Shown piece after piece: positions 11,566 to 22,379 of a stretch of 64,000 bases of DNA. Within the stretch, counting starts at the first letter, position 1. Each line of letters begins with the position of its first letter. Origin of the DNA: Schistocerca nitens (Eukaryota; Arthropoda; Insecta; Orthoptera; Acrididae); NCBI RefSeq assembly GCF_023898315.1, contig NC_064616.1, positions 647,586,974 to 647,650,973 of the forward strand, in the 5' to 3' direction. The notes under the pieces were generated by a model. The model worked only from the letters and a program-made list of their open reading frames with translations, was not told the DNA's origin and did no database searches. A program made the translations under genes and the position numbers.

Positions 11566-12583
11566 GACTGTGCAGGTGCACAATCACCATTGAAGAGTCT
11601 TGCGGATAATATAGCAAGTCCATAACCACCACTTGTGCACTCACAAAGTTTTTGGAATTGTCCTTAGAACCAGCAATGCTGTTATCCAGTCCCTTGCTGA
11701 ATTATTAACACACGTGCAAACACTATCAGTCCCTACTTCTCACATATTGTTCATATACTATGACCAACAGAAACGTGTGCAGTGAAATGGAACTTACAAG
11801 TTACTTAATTTGATGACCTGGTGTCAATTACAATTTTATAACGTAAGAATACAATTACAAAGGTACAAAATACATCATTAAAGAACATAACAATACAGAT
11901 AACATTTGTAGTACAGGCTTTACAACAGAATAGAAATAAACATATACATCAATGTTACAGGAATTATGAGATAAGTAGATACATAAAAGTTCAGAATAAC
12001 TTTTGAAACATCAACTTTACACATGAGCATTAAAACAGAACAGAATAAATAATATCTAAGCATATTTACAAGTTAAATAACATATTATTAATACCAATTA
12101 TATTTGAGGATGACAGTATTCCTCATCATAGTGAATAGTATTAGAAAAAAATCTATGAAACTACACAGAGACAGGAAGAAAACAAATATACAAGGGTACA
12201 CAAACACATAGGGGGATAACCCAATGGAAAGGACAGGGTTCGTTTTCAGTGTAACTTTTGGTACTGCAGTATTTTGTGAACAAAACCTTTTTTGTTCTTG
12301 GAGATCTCCCTTCGTTCATCATTATTCCCAAAAAGTCCTATCTGTACCTCTTTTCTGTATTCTATTCACATCCTCTTTCAAAATAGTTTTTCTCCACTGT
12401 ACGCTACTCATTTTTACCATATCTGTTTCTTATATCTTCTCAATGCATTCTTTCCCTGTAATTATTACTACTCTGCCAACGGTTGTTATACGGGTGGTGT
12501 CTGTTTCGGTCACGATTTGTGTTGTAACAATAGCCTTGTCGCGTCCAGTTATTATTTCTTTCATCGCGGAATTGCGACGGATG

Positions 12584-13189
12584 TCATCTGTAATTGTTGT
12601 GCTCCTGCGTTCCGCGATTGTCAGTGTCAATTTCCAGTTCTTGTAACAGTCCCTGAAAAGCCTCAATGTCTTCTTTGCAACGTCCTGCTAAAATAATATG
12701 TCGTAAATGTTCAGGTAATTTGATTAAGCAAATGCGGATGAGTTCTGAGGGGCTGTATGGGTTTGAAAGATACTGATTCTTATGCAACATGTCTTCAAAA
12801 TATTTCATAATACTGGAAAATTCAGATTGTTCGAAACGTTTCATCATTATGATGCTATGTTTTACTCGGTCTTGTGTGGCTTGAGACCAATATGCTGAGA
12901 GGAAGGCATGGTAAAATTCTCCTTCACTGTGGCAATCGTGAATGACCGATCGCATTCTTACAGCTGGTTCATTCTCTAAGTAGCCACACATAAATTCTAA
13001 TCTGTGTTCTAATGACCAGTTGGGAGGAAAACAATGAGAGAATTGATGGAGCCATGCTTGTGGATGAATGTCGTTGCCAGAATTCTTAAATGTTTTGAAT
13101 TTACGTGTAGTAATGAACAGCTTATAGTCAAAATCATCATGTCGGCGAGTCGCATATCGGTCATTGTTAGGTCGTGTCGGCCGTTCCAT
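12584..13189 (-). CDS. Gag-like protein of the nested LTR element
   Basis: A 201-residue frame with WLHQFSHCFPPNWSLEHRLE, a helical core (FLSAYWSQATQDRV, FEQSEFSSIMKYFEDML) and a leucine-rich end. It resembles retrotransposon capsid (gag) helices from Ty3/Gypsy-type elements, not a host enzyme. Beyond it on the same strand the sequence is rich in Asn and Arg, as in a nucleic-acid-binding tail. It lies directly downstream of the coiled-coil frame and probably belongs to the same gag unit. The assignment rests on pattern, not on a search. Confidence 0.6.
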   Translation of the reverse strand: MERPTRPNNDRYATRRHDDFDYKLFITTRKFKTFKNSGNDIHPQAWLHQFSHCFPPNWSLEHRLEFMCGYLENEPAVRMRSVIHDCHSEGEFYHAFLSAYWSQATQDRVKHSIIMMKRFEQSEFSSIMKYFEDMLHKNQYLSNPYSPSELIRICLIKLPEHLRHIILAGRCKEDIEAFQGLLQELEIDTDNRGTQEHNNYR

Positions 13190-13222
13190 CTCAAAATTCG
13201 GTGCACATTGCCAATTTCTTTC

Positions 13223-14407
13223 TTAACTTCCGAAATGCCCTGTGTTATTATTTTGCGGCTTTTCCGTATTTCTAAGTCCCTCTTCCCGTGTTGGATCGCG
13301 AGTGTCCTCTGAAATACGTAATTCTTGTATTACCTGTGTCAGCTGATCTTGTACTTCCCGGATTTCTCTTTGGTGTTGATTCAGATTTTGTTTCAGTTTC
13401 CTAATTTGTTCGCACTCTTCTGTGTCATTAAAGACTACCGGTTTTGTGTTGTTCAGATTATCATCTACCTTCGTAGATAAATTAGTGAACTGATCCGAAA
13501 GTTCGGCTACTTTCTCCGATAGTGTACTTATTTCCTCAGTGTATTTTTCTGAACCAAGTTTCAGAGTATCTACTGTGTCCTTTAAGTTTTCTTGAGTTTT
13601 TGCAAGTTGCGTAACCGAATCGGTAGATGCAACTGAGTCAAATTTAGCTTGCAAGGTCTCATGATTTTCATGAACAATAGTTTGCAGTTCTTTTATGGCT
13701 GCTTCGTGATTCTGTAGTGCATTTTCATGCCGCGAAAAAATAGGTTGAAAATGCTCACAAATTTGTGTTTTTACGTCATTACATACTTTTTGACATTTAG
13801 ATTCAATGTTATGTAACTCTGTAGTTAAATCTTCACGTGTTTGTTCAACCGTGGAGTCTAACTTTTGAAGATTTTGTTCCATTGTGTCTAACTTTTGAAG
13901 CATTTGCTGTGTTTGTCTCTGATTTTGTTCCAATGTGTCTAACTTTTGAAGCTTTTGTTGTGTTTGTCCCATTTGTTGTATTAATTGTAATAACAATGCA
14001 CTGGTGTCTGGAACATGTTCCTCAGTGCTTTTCGGCATTGAATTTGCACCGGAAACATTCACATTTTGACAAGCAGAAAATGTGTCTTGACTTATTTGAG
14101 AAAACGGTGAGGATCCAAAACCTGAATCTACAGTATTTGTGAGATCGTCTCGTGTCATTTCGGATTCCTGAGCCGAGCTATTGCCGACCGATCGATCGAT
14201 AATGCTTCCCTGTTCTCTAATTGTTTCGCTGTCTACACCATTGTTTGCCGCCCGCTCCATTTCCCTATGCACAGTTACCAAATTAGTACTTTGAATATCA
14301 GTTAATTCATTACTCGGTGGCGCTAACACACTGCTTTCGTCTTCGCTGTCATTTCTCAATTTACTTTGGAGCATAGTGTTACGTTTTTCACACGCCATTA
14401 TTGTCAC
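13223..14407 (-). CDS. Coiled-coil N-terminal gag-region protein of the nested LTR element
   Basis: A long (394-residue) open frame beginning MTIMACEKRNTMLQSKLRND. Its first third is acidic and low in structure. It then has Gln-rich heptads (QKLQKLDTLEQNQRQTQQML) and a long coiled coil to the end (KVAELSDQFTNLSTKVDD). It lies 0.3 kb inside the right LTR and just ahead of the gag-like frame, the position of a gag N-terminus. Such a long coiled-coil leader is unusual for a Gypsy gag. The function is inferred to be particle assembly, but no recognised domain proves it. Confidence 0.6.
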   Translation of the reverse strand: MTIMACEKRNTMLQSKLRNDSEDESSVLAPPSNELTDIQSTNLVTVHREMERAANNGVDSETIREQGSIIDRSVGNSSAQESEMTRDDLTNTVDSGFGSSPFSQISQDTFSACQNVNVSGANSMPKSTEEHVPDTSALLLQLIQQMGQTQQKLQKLDTLEQNQRQTQQMLQKLDTMEQNLQKLDSTVEQTREDLTTELHNIESKCQKVCNDVKTQICEHFQPIFSRHENALQNHEAAIKELQTIVHENHETLQAKFDSVASTDSVTQLAKTQENLKDTVDTLKLGSEKYTEEISTLSEKVAELSDQFTNLSTKVDDNLNNTKPVVFNDTEECEQIRKLKQNLNQHQREIREVQDQLTQVIQELRISEDTRDPTREEGLRNTEKPQNNNTGHFGS

Positions 14408-14694
14408 AGTATTTCACACGACAACACAGAAAAACACAATTTGAAGAGCAAAAATAAGAGAACACATTAACATAACACTGAAAATAATATCTAGTTAATT
14501 GCAGCTGCGAAATACTTGGTGCAAATCTACATGCGTGCCACAACTGTTTTACTGTACAACAAAGAAAGACTGCAACTACCAAGGAGATTTTCTCTACAAT
14601 TACGCGCTAGCAATAAACAAAATCTACACTAATTACACAAACTACCAGAAAAAATCAGAAGATTCCAGTGAGGTATCCTGGCGGGGTCGCCATA

Positions 14695-15250
14695 TGAAAC
14701 GTCCCCTTTGAAAAATTTATACAAGACTGTGCTTAACCTGACGCACAATATTTTTGTTAGCGCAACGCAATCTGACTTTCAAAAATATCCCTACAAAAGA
14801 ATGGCCCTGACTAACATTAAACTATACCTTTCACAAATCACTTACCTCACAAAAATCTTCGCTGCTCAAGCTACTGCAATACAGCGAGCGCCACTACTGC
14901 CAGCTAAATAAAAGATTCAAACTATGGAAGGCACTAACTACTGATAGGGATAGTTAGCAAATGAAGGATATTAATAGAGAACAAACAATGTATTTACCTT
15001 GATATCATCATATATATATAGCAGTTCATGACAAATTACAAAACTCCGCCATCTCTCTCCCCACATCCACCACTGCTGGCGGCTCACCTCCAACTGCGCA
15101 ACGCTACGCGCTGTTCGCAGCCAGCTGCCTAACACTACAATGGCGAGTATTACAACAATGCAAAGCAGCCACAGGCTGCACACAGCACAGCCAGTGATTT
15201 TCAAACAGAGGTGACGTTACTAATAAAAAAACCTAAACAGCCTACTTACA
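14695..15250 (-). repeat. LTR (5' copy relative to gene direction)
   Basis: Direct repeat of 10403-10955 with the same TG...CA ends. A primer-binding-like site follows it in the minus direction. Confidence 0.9.
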
Positions 15251-15305
15251 AGTGTTGTCAAAAGCAGGACTCAAGTGTCGTCTCGAAAAGTGTGACTTTT
15301 TTTCA

Positions 15306-15486
15306 AAAATTGCTCTGAGCACTATGGGACTTAACTTCTAAGGTCATCAGTCACCTAGAACTTAGAACTACTTAAACCTAACTAACCTAAGGACACCACA
15401 CCGAGGCAGGATTCGAACCTGCGACCGTAGCGGTCGCGCGGTTCCAGACTGTAGCGCCTAGAACCGCTCGGCCACCCCGGCCGCCT
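15306..15486 (-). repeat. tRNA-derived SINE, family 1
   Basis: Flanked by imperfect T-rich duplications (CTTTTTTTCA at 15296-15305 and CTTTTTTCA at 15487-15495). It interrupts the RT region of the Gypsy fossil. Confidence 0.85.
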
Positions 15487-17237
15487 CTTTTTTCAGACTG
15501 AACTACAGTACTTAGATCACACGATAAACAGTCAGGGTGTGCACGCCCCCCAATCTCATTTGCTTGCAATCCGTGACCTGCCTGTTCCTTGCAATGTCTG
15601 AACTGCAGTAGTACTAGGAAAGATGACACATACCGAATGCTACTCAGATCGCAGCTCAGTTGCATCGCTTACGTCGCAAAAATGTACAGTCGTGGACAAA
15701 ACGAGCGAGACCCCTCGCCTTTTCGTTATGCTGATCCGCACGGCTTTAAAGTCTGCTACACAGCATAACAGGCAAGGCGACGAAGTGCTACCAACATACT
15801 ATGCACAGGCGTGAAATTGAAAAACTATCTGAACTTTTTTAGGCTGTTTTCAATCATTTGTAAGACTATATTAATGCTGATTAGTGTGTTAAATACAACA
15901 CGTAAATATAAGACAGAACTGAAGGAAGAAACGCTAATTGGTATGAACTGTACCAAAAAAATACATTTCAACTTATCGAGATAACATAACTGTTTTAGTA
16001 AGACAAAGAACCCCAGATCGTTACGAATTAGCAAAATATTATCCGCATTCGGCCGCGAAACGGTCTGTGTTCAGACCAGTCATACTGGATTACCGTTGCT
16101 GACCTACCATGGAACTGTGCAAATTTAGCAATGCGTGAAGATTCATAACGAAATTCAGTTAAAAATCATTAAGTGCCACAATTAAGTCAATTCCATTATT
16201 GACAGAAGCTGAAAAAGTAGGCAGTAACATGTATGAAATTTTACAAGAGTGTCATATTGACATCTACAGGGCGCCAGTACAGAATAAAGGTAGCGATAAA
16301 AGGTATTGGGGGCGCGAGAATTTCTTAAAATTGCTTTACTGATATTCTATACGCCTCCATCGAGATTAGAACCTGAAACAAACCAGACCTTCCTTCAACT
16401 ACGCTAGCAGACAACCCAGGCAAACAGCCCTCTATTATTAACCCAGACATGAATAAGCCGGCAATTTCGCAATGAAAATGGCAAAATCATCTGCAGTTTC
16501 TGTTGCATAGAGCTTTCTGGACTCAAAAACATGAATTTTCTTCCTTTATGTCACCGCTTATGTGACAATCATTCGGGATGTTTTTCGAAAAAACAAAATA
16601 CTGTTATGAGAGAGTAAATTTAGTAGGATAATTCTGCACCACCCCAGGAAATAAACGGCTATACAGCTGCAAATGGTATTATACACTGTTTCGAATTCTC
16701 CACTAGACTCGCCACAGCCAGAAAACGTTCATTAGCCGAACTGTTTCATAAGTTAGCTAGCAATGGGAATGTTCGCACTTCTAAAACGCGGTGGCATTAA
16801 TACTGGGATGTGAATTACCACGTATATAGGCAAATGGATACTATTTGCATTCCTGTAAACGTGATTTGGATCGAAAGCGTAGCTACGATTAATATGCTGA
16901 TGTATCGACTGCAACTAGCACATTTCGGATAAAGAGTAGGGGGTGTTATTTATGCGGCCTTCATCTTCAGTAGCTGTCGTAGCTGTTTTCGTTGATAGGA
17001 TTTCGTCACCTAAACCGGTAAAAACGGAACCCTACTAGTCTCACTTTCTTGACCGTCTATCGGTTTAACCAACCCTTAAAACCCGTTTACCTCCAGAACG
17101 CGTAGACATAATAAGCGGAAATGTATCGCACTTATTGCGGTACCCGGTCCCTTGGTGGTGTAAAAAAGTGAGTTTCTATGTCAACGCAATCTAAAGATAC
17201 GGCCGTTTATGTAAAGAAAATTTACGTGAAAGGTCAA

Positions 17238-17419
17238 AAAATGGCTCCAAGAACTATGCGACCAAACTGCTTATGTCATCAGCCCCTAGACCTCAAACTA
17301 CTTAAACTAACCTAATCTAACACACATAGATGCCCGGGGAAGGATTCGAACGGACGGCGCAAGCAGCCCTGCGATCCGCGGTATGACGCCGTTGAAAGCA
17401 CGGCTAACACGCGCCGGCA
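17238..17419 (-). repeat. SINE variant in left arm
   Basis: The tail GGTCTAGGGGCTGATGACAT and a tRNA-like head with GTTCGAATCC identify a diverged tRNA-SINE. An identical copy in opposite orientation lies at 28081-28262. Confidence 0.75.
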
Positions 17420-18129
17420 AGCTGTTAATATCATCTGATGTTGCTAACAAGTTATTTAATTCTGGTAAATGATTTTTTGCGCAGTTCATTTAAGATACAA
17501 TAACTAAAATATATTTGATGTTACTGAAGACGAAGGAAGCCTATTTCATTTCCCTCTCTTTATTGATGATGTTAGATTCGCAATCTGAGCATATGTATTA
17601 TCCATAACCACACTTTAGCGCCACACTGGCGTACAGTTTTAGACATAAAAACTGCCCGCCGGCCGGCCGCCACAGAGACCAAGTCCGAGTCGTTCACTTA
17701 ACGTGGCCAATAAAACTGAACGCCCCAGCAATCTGGCAACATTGTTAGATGCGGAAGTGTTAGGAGGAAGTGTTGTCCACTTCCGAGATGTTCTCGGATT
17801 GTGTGACCCTGTGGTCTAGTAGCCGGCACGGTAATAAAAAAATTGAGTTAATGGATCAACGACGAACTGAAACGGGTGTCTTGCGACGTCCGCACCGAGC
17901 AGATTCAACGAACCAAAACGAGACAAAAAAAAAAAAAAAAGAAGTGGTCATCTTCGTGCATTCTAAACTTATGGTCGCCTGTTCGCGTCCAACTGTTTTC
18001 TTTTCTTTTCTTTAACCACATTTCGGTCTAAAGTTATGAGTCTGATTGAGCATCGAAGATAATTCGCTTAACATTCTACCCAGCAGCAATAACAAGTATT
18101 CCAGAAACAACTCCGCAGGACAGCTCGTG

Positions 18130-18260
18130 GCTGCGTCGCGATCATAACAGCTTACGTTCGAGCGTTTCCTCGCGCTGCAGCGGCTACCGGCCACCGGCCA
18201 GACGCCACCCGCCGCCTGAAATCCGGCGCCGCCCATGTGAACGCGGCGCCACGCTGTCAG
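18130..18260. other. GC-rich tract in left arm
   Basis: Dense in GCGGC/CCGCC words (for example GGCTACCGGCCACCGGCC) in an otherwise AT-rich arm, mirrored at about 27200-27330. It resembles a CpG-type promoter by composition only; no initiator or coding exon was recognised next to it. Confidence 0.35.
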
Positions 18261-19974
18261 TGTATGTATCAACTGTCATTTTTGAATTTGAAGTTCTAGT
18301 TATCATCTTGCAGTTAAGCATTGGATTTTGCATACTTGAAAATCATGAACTACAGTTAAGCATTGTAAAATTGAGTCGCAAGTGGAAAAAGGTGTAACAT
18401 CTGCAACACAACGTTTACTTTTGGTATAACAGAGGGGTGAATGCAGAGGAGGCAGCTAGAAAGATTTGAATTGTGTTTGGAGCGAGTGCTTTTGGGAAAA
18501 ATACGCCAGAAAAAGATATTCGTGTTTCAACAAAGATCGTTCTGCCATGAATGATTTTCCACATTAAGGAAGTTTCGCTTACTGATATATGTGATAGATT
18601 ACCATTTTACCATCATGCGACATTTGCATCCAACAGGCAAAGTTCAGAAGTCTGGTGTAGGAGTACTGCATGCTCTAATTCGAAACAACAAAAATCAACG
18701 GAGTGACTATTATTGAACGTCATCAGGTAACTCATCGAGCATTCCTATGCAGTACTATTACTGGTGACGCGTTATGATGCCTTTATCGTTAACTTCCTAA
18801 GAAGAAATGAAAGGCTGAACCCCACCAAAAGTCGTAAACTCGAGGAAAGAGTAGTGTGAACATAATATTTTACATCTGATAAATCCAAAAGTGTGTTTTG
18901 GGCTACGAATTCTGCCCCCAGGGTGTGTGCAACACAGCTGGAATTTCTTGCCAACAACTAAGACACCTTTTGGTCGCAGTGTAAGGAAATCGAGCAACAA
19001 AACTACATCACCTGTGCTACTGCATGACAACGCACTATGTTGCTTTGAGAAACAAAACTATCCAGGAGATTGATAGGAAAGTCGTCTCTCAGGCAATTGT
19101 ATTGATAGGGAAGACCTCTCTCACTCAAGCACTTGTCCCTCTCGTCATATATTTGTAAAATTTTACCTTTCCCGCTCTTGATCGACCAACCGTCAAGGCA
19201 ATTCATTTCTAGACGAAAATGCTCTTAAAACTACTCTGGTTTAATGACATCGTTAGAACCAGTAGGTTTCAACAGGCGTAGAATTTGTAAACAACTTTAG
19301 CATTGTCAGATCGTTTTAGATATCGTGAAAGAAAATTCTGCTGATGATTAATTTCTCTTCGATAATTACTGTTGCGTTTAGTAAACTAATGGAAAATGCA
19401 ATTAAAATATTCACTGTACTAATATAAATTAAATTCAGGTTACTACAGAAACATCACGACGGCAGTCTATCTTAATAAAGCATTAAGTGTCTGTGAGACG
19501 ATTGAGCCTATTTTAACACGAATTAGTAGTATATTACCGACTTTTGACTTCGAAAAGATCTGTATTTATTTCATTTCCTGTTCCATTCGTAAGTATTATG
19601 AAAATGTGACATTTCATAGATAAAATCATGTATTCATAACAACAAAAAATATGTCGGCAGAAAACAAAAGTGGCATTATGAATTTGGCAGTACCGTAAGG
19701 TTTTCGCTCTGACACTAAGGGTTACTGAAAGTAGCAAGACGAATTTTGCTCGAGCGTTGTCTTACGATTCCCTTATTGAGTTTTTATCTGCCTGCTTGTA
19801 GCTGTGCTACAAAAGAATTAAAAATCTGGCTTTCAGCGAGTCTCGAAAGGCGAACGAAAGCAGCTTGCACCTGGTAGCTAAGCATGTTACCTGGGAACTG
19901 GTTTTTTCCTAAAGTGGGAAGACATCCTTTTGTGGTTGAATTGTTGGCAAATGTCAGTCAGACGCGTGCCTTTG

Positions 19975-20239
19975 GTCTAAGCGTTTCGGTGTGTTGAATT
20001 TGTACGAATGATTTTTCTACAGGCATTTTCTGTCCCAAATAGAGATTTGAAGTCTCCGATTAGTATTTTCACGTCATCTTGATGAGTTTTGCTCATAGTA
20101 TTTTCTAGTGTGTTCCAGAATTTTTCGACGTTTTCGGTGTTTTTCTTATTTTTGATGTTGGTGGGGACACGTGCATTGATGAGTGTATATTTTTTACTGG
20201 GGCTCTGAATGAGCATAGTCATAAGTCGCTTGTTGATGG
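19975..20239 (-). pseudogene. LINE endonuclease scrap, left-arm copy
   Basis: Mirror of 25233-25485. It encodes ILIGDFKSLFGTENA on the minus strand. The canonical endonuclease motif is GDFN, here GDFK, so a key Asn is lost. Confidence 0.65.
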
Positions 20240-20336
20240 GCCGGCCGTGGTGGCCGAGCGGTTCTAGGCGCTTCAGCCGAAACCTCGCGACTGCTACGGT
20301 CGCAGGTTCGAATCCAGCCTCGGGCATGGATGTGTG
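20240..20336 (+). repeat. Truncated SINE at the inner end of the left arm
   Basis: It keeps only the tRNA-like head through GCATGGATGTGTG and then stops. The full-length partner is in the right arm (25023-25221). The truncation marks the inner breakpoint of the inverted duplication. Confidence 0.9.
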
Positions 20337-20430
20337 ACCTATTATTGATATTTAGGATTCTCTCCGTCCTAGGCGTAATGGAAATGGAACTTCAGGACGG
20401 AGAGAATCCTAAATATCAATAATAGGTCAC
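20334..20430. repeat. Perfect 37-bp hairpin with 23-nt loop
   Basis: The arm 20334-20370 is the exact reverse complement of 20394-20430 (GTGACCTATTATTG... and ...CAATAATAGGTCAC). It begins exactly at the SINE breakpoint (overlap GTG). It has no terminator-like role here; it looks like a scar of palindrome formation or the tip of another small fold-back element. Confidence 0.9.
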
Positions 20431-20465
20431 CTAGCGAAGAGAATAGTCCACGTATTGTCTCAAGT

Positions 20466-21469
20466 TTTTTTTTTTTTTTTTTTCTTTATTGTGATTTCAT
20501 TCCCCTGCCCCATACGGGCAGGGGAGGGCTGTCAGCAGCACAATCCGCCGCTCTTCAGCCGAGTGATATGACAATTAAAACAAGAATAAAATAATACATA
20601 CATAAGGAGGTAAAAAGGGGGAACATAAAACAGAGTAAGGGGAGAAAATGGAGGTAAAAATACACTGATATGTAGACGTTCATTGGGGACAGTTAAAAAA
20701 GTCACCAGAAAGTTAAAAAACACAATTGGTGATTCTTAAAACACATGGAAGTCACTAGATGCACAGGCACAGGTTAAAAGTCGGCCACAGTATTAAAAAC
20801 ACTCCGAAACAACACACTTAAAACCCACTCGGAGCACACACGACGAAGAATAAAACTACCAGGTGGGACCTGCCGAGGGAAAGGGCAGAGAGGATGGAAA
20901 AGGAGGGGAGAGCATGGGGCAGCTGGGGAAGCGGCGGGAGGAAGGGAGGAGGGGAAACGTGGGTTCACGAAGAGGCAGGAGACACATGGGGCGGGAGAGG
21001 AAAAGGGAAGACAGGGCAGGAGGGAGCGCAGAGACACTGAAAGAAGGCACAAGAGATGGAGGGGGAGGGGAAATCCGCTCAGAAGGAGGGAGGGGGAGGA
21101 GAGGGAGCCCTGAGGAGGAGGCAGGAAGAGGGGGTTAGAGTTGGTAGGAAGGGTAGATGTCAGGGCGAAGCTCATCATCCGGGAGCGGTAGACGGTGGAA
21201 GTTGTGTTGGGAAAGGAGATGGAGGGTGTGGAGATGGAGAGAGGGAGGGACACAACGGTAAAGGCGCGGCAACTGGTCGGGAGTGGAGAGGAAGGGAGAC
21301 ACCAGGGGGTGAGGGGGATCAAGGCGACGGACAACATAGAGTGTGCGGATGTGTTCAAGGAAAAGGAGAAGGTGGGGGAAGGGGATGAGGTCATAGAGGA
21401 TGCGCGTGGGGGACGGAAGGCGGATGCGGAAGGCGAGGCGGAGCGCATGGCGTTCGAGGATTTGGAGGG
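20466..21469 (-). mobile_element. 5'-truncated LINE (Jockey/R1-like), 3' end
   Basis: A poly-T start (20466-20483) is the poly(A) tail of a minus-strand LINE. The upstream coding end reads LQILERHALRLAFRIRLPS and LYVVRRLD, like the tail of LINE ORF2 after RT, followed by a Pro/Ser-rich, CT-rich stretch and a 3' UTR. An 11-bp duplication TTGTCTCAAGT flanks it (20455-20465 and 21470-21480). The same family inserted at 34736-35354. It is 5'-truncated, so it is not active. Confidence 0.8.
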
Positions 21470-21539
21470 TTGTCTCAAGTTCTTGCACTTTGGTATTAAT
21501 GCAGTTCCAGATGGTTTCACACTAACGGGTTCTTTTGGC

Positions 21540-22150
21540 TGTCGGAATACTCATATGGGAATTATAGAAGTGTAATTGCTAGAACGTTCAACTACCTTAA
21601 TAACACCTCATTCTGGATTGAATACGACTCGGAAAGCAACGTTAATTTGACGTTTCCATCCATCTCCTGACGTCTTACTGAATGAAGTCTGAAGTGCACG
21701 CACAGTTGTGTTGCCTGCCGCAAGGATTCTGTGGCAGCTGGCAGTCATTGCTGAATACAGACATGTGCAAATATCCTCACTGCTCTAGGGGAACTCGTCT
21801 TTGTTGCATTTTTTCCATGCCGTAATTAGCACAATAACATAAGGCGTGTTCTGCTGAAGAACTTGATGCCCACAAGTCCTTAAATAAGAATCTCCTAGCG
21901 TGAGTAACGCATGAAAAAAACAGACTTTTGGACAAAAGAATGGATAGCTCCCTGCTTTTTGCGTTTCCGATAGCGCCTACGATAAGAATCTGGTGTCATA
22001 TTATGTTTCAGAACCCTAAACTGTTTATTTTTTTACCTCATACTAAAACAAAAGTTATGATGTGAGAAGAGGAAATAACTTATATGCTTCTCAGGAACTT
22101 AAGTTTTTCGTGATTATTTTCCCACTTCATACTAAAACAAGGTCGTTAAT
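21540..22150. other. Unassigned centre of the inverted-repeat element
   Basis: No recognised gene. Together with 20431-20454 it formed one stretch before the LINE arrived. Confidence 0.45.
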
Positions 22151-22162
22151 TGTAAGAGGAAA

Positions 22163-22367
22163 GTCCGCAGCTCGTGGTCGTGCGGTAGCGTTCTCACTTC
22201 CCACGCCCGGGTTCCCGGGTTCGATTTTCGGCGGGGTCAGGGATTTTCTCTGCCTCGTGATGACTGGGTGTTGTGTGCTGTCCTTAGGTTAGTTAGGTTT
22301 AAGTAGTTCTAAGTTCTAGGGGACTGATGACCATAGATGTTAAGTCCCATAGTGCTCAGAGCCATTT
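22163..22367 (+). repeat. tRNA-derived SINE, second head type
   Basis: The head reads GTCCGCAGCTCGTGGTCGTG, CGGTAGCGTTCTC and GGGTTCGATT. The tail is the family 1 body. It is flanked by perfect duplications TGTAAGAGGAAA (22151-22162 and 22368-22379). The head/body combination shows that SINE families here swap tRNA heads. Confidence 0.92.
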
Positions 22368-22379
22368 TGTAAGAGGAAA

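Larger units (their letters stand above)
10403..15250 (-). mobile_element. Gag-only LTR retrotransposon nested in Gypsy
   Basis: Two direct LTRs (10403-10955 and 14695-15250) flank a 3.7-kb interior, with a 4-bp AGTG target duplication at 10399-10402 and 15251-15254. Gene direction is minus: a primer-binding-like TGGCGACCCCGCCAGG lies 2 bp inside the right LTR, and a purine-rich tract (GTGGGGAGCATGGGGG) lies just inside the left LTR. The interior has a coiled-coil frame, a gag-like frame and tandem 54-bp repeats, but no protease, RT or integrase was seen, so it looks non-autonomous. The LTRs differ at only about six small positions in roughly 555 bp, which implies a young insertion. Confidence 0.85.
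7200..15683 (+). mobile_element. Ty3/Gypsy LTR retrotransposon fossil (partial)
   Basis: Parts in order: an LTR-like region with AATAAA (about 7205-7870), gag-like sequence (8400-9420) with a Cys-rich nucleocapsid remnant, an aspartic protease (DTGTSVTLL near 9491) and reverse transcriptase with YFSKTDLRDAYLQIPLDEES and SNYLDDIVV. The rest of RT resumes at 15251 (LSKAGLKCRLEKCDFF, then ELQ, then RHIPNATQIAAQLHRL) before the 14-kb inverted-repeat structure. It is broken in many places. RNase H, integrase and a 3' LTR are not seen. Three SINEs and one LTR element lie inside it, so it is among the older inserts here. Confidence 0.85.
15687..20336 (+). repeat. Left arm of the giant inverted repeat
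   Basis: It pairs with 25126-29812. It is about 37 bp shorter than the right arm, mainly because a segment of roughly 40 bp present at about 27631-27673 is missing near 17840. Scattered single differences are seen (for example near 18717 and 18821). Its inner end stops inside a SINE. Confidence 0.9.

Noticed and set aside
11334-11567. Tandem 54-bp repeats as a CRISPR array
   Set aside because: Units are contiguous without unique spacers, in an insect genome and within an LTR element.
12224-12696. Plus-strand hydrophobic open frames as a membrane protein
   Set aside because: Antisense to the Asn/Arg-rich gag tail of the nested LTR element; the minus-strand reading explains the sequence better.
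20240-20330. tRNA gene candidate (A- and B-box-like sequence)
   Set aside because: It is the head of a SINE; the same head recurs throughout with a SINE body and target duplications. The acceptor stem does not pair properly.
20863-21575. Several long overlapping open frames on both strands (Gly/Glu-rich and Pro/Ser-rich)
   Set aside because: They come from the GA/CT-rich composition of a LINE 3' end with a poly(A) tail and target duplication; not independent genes.
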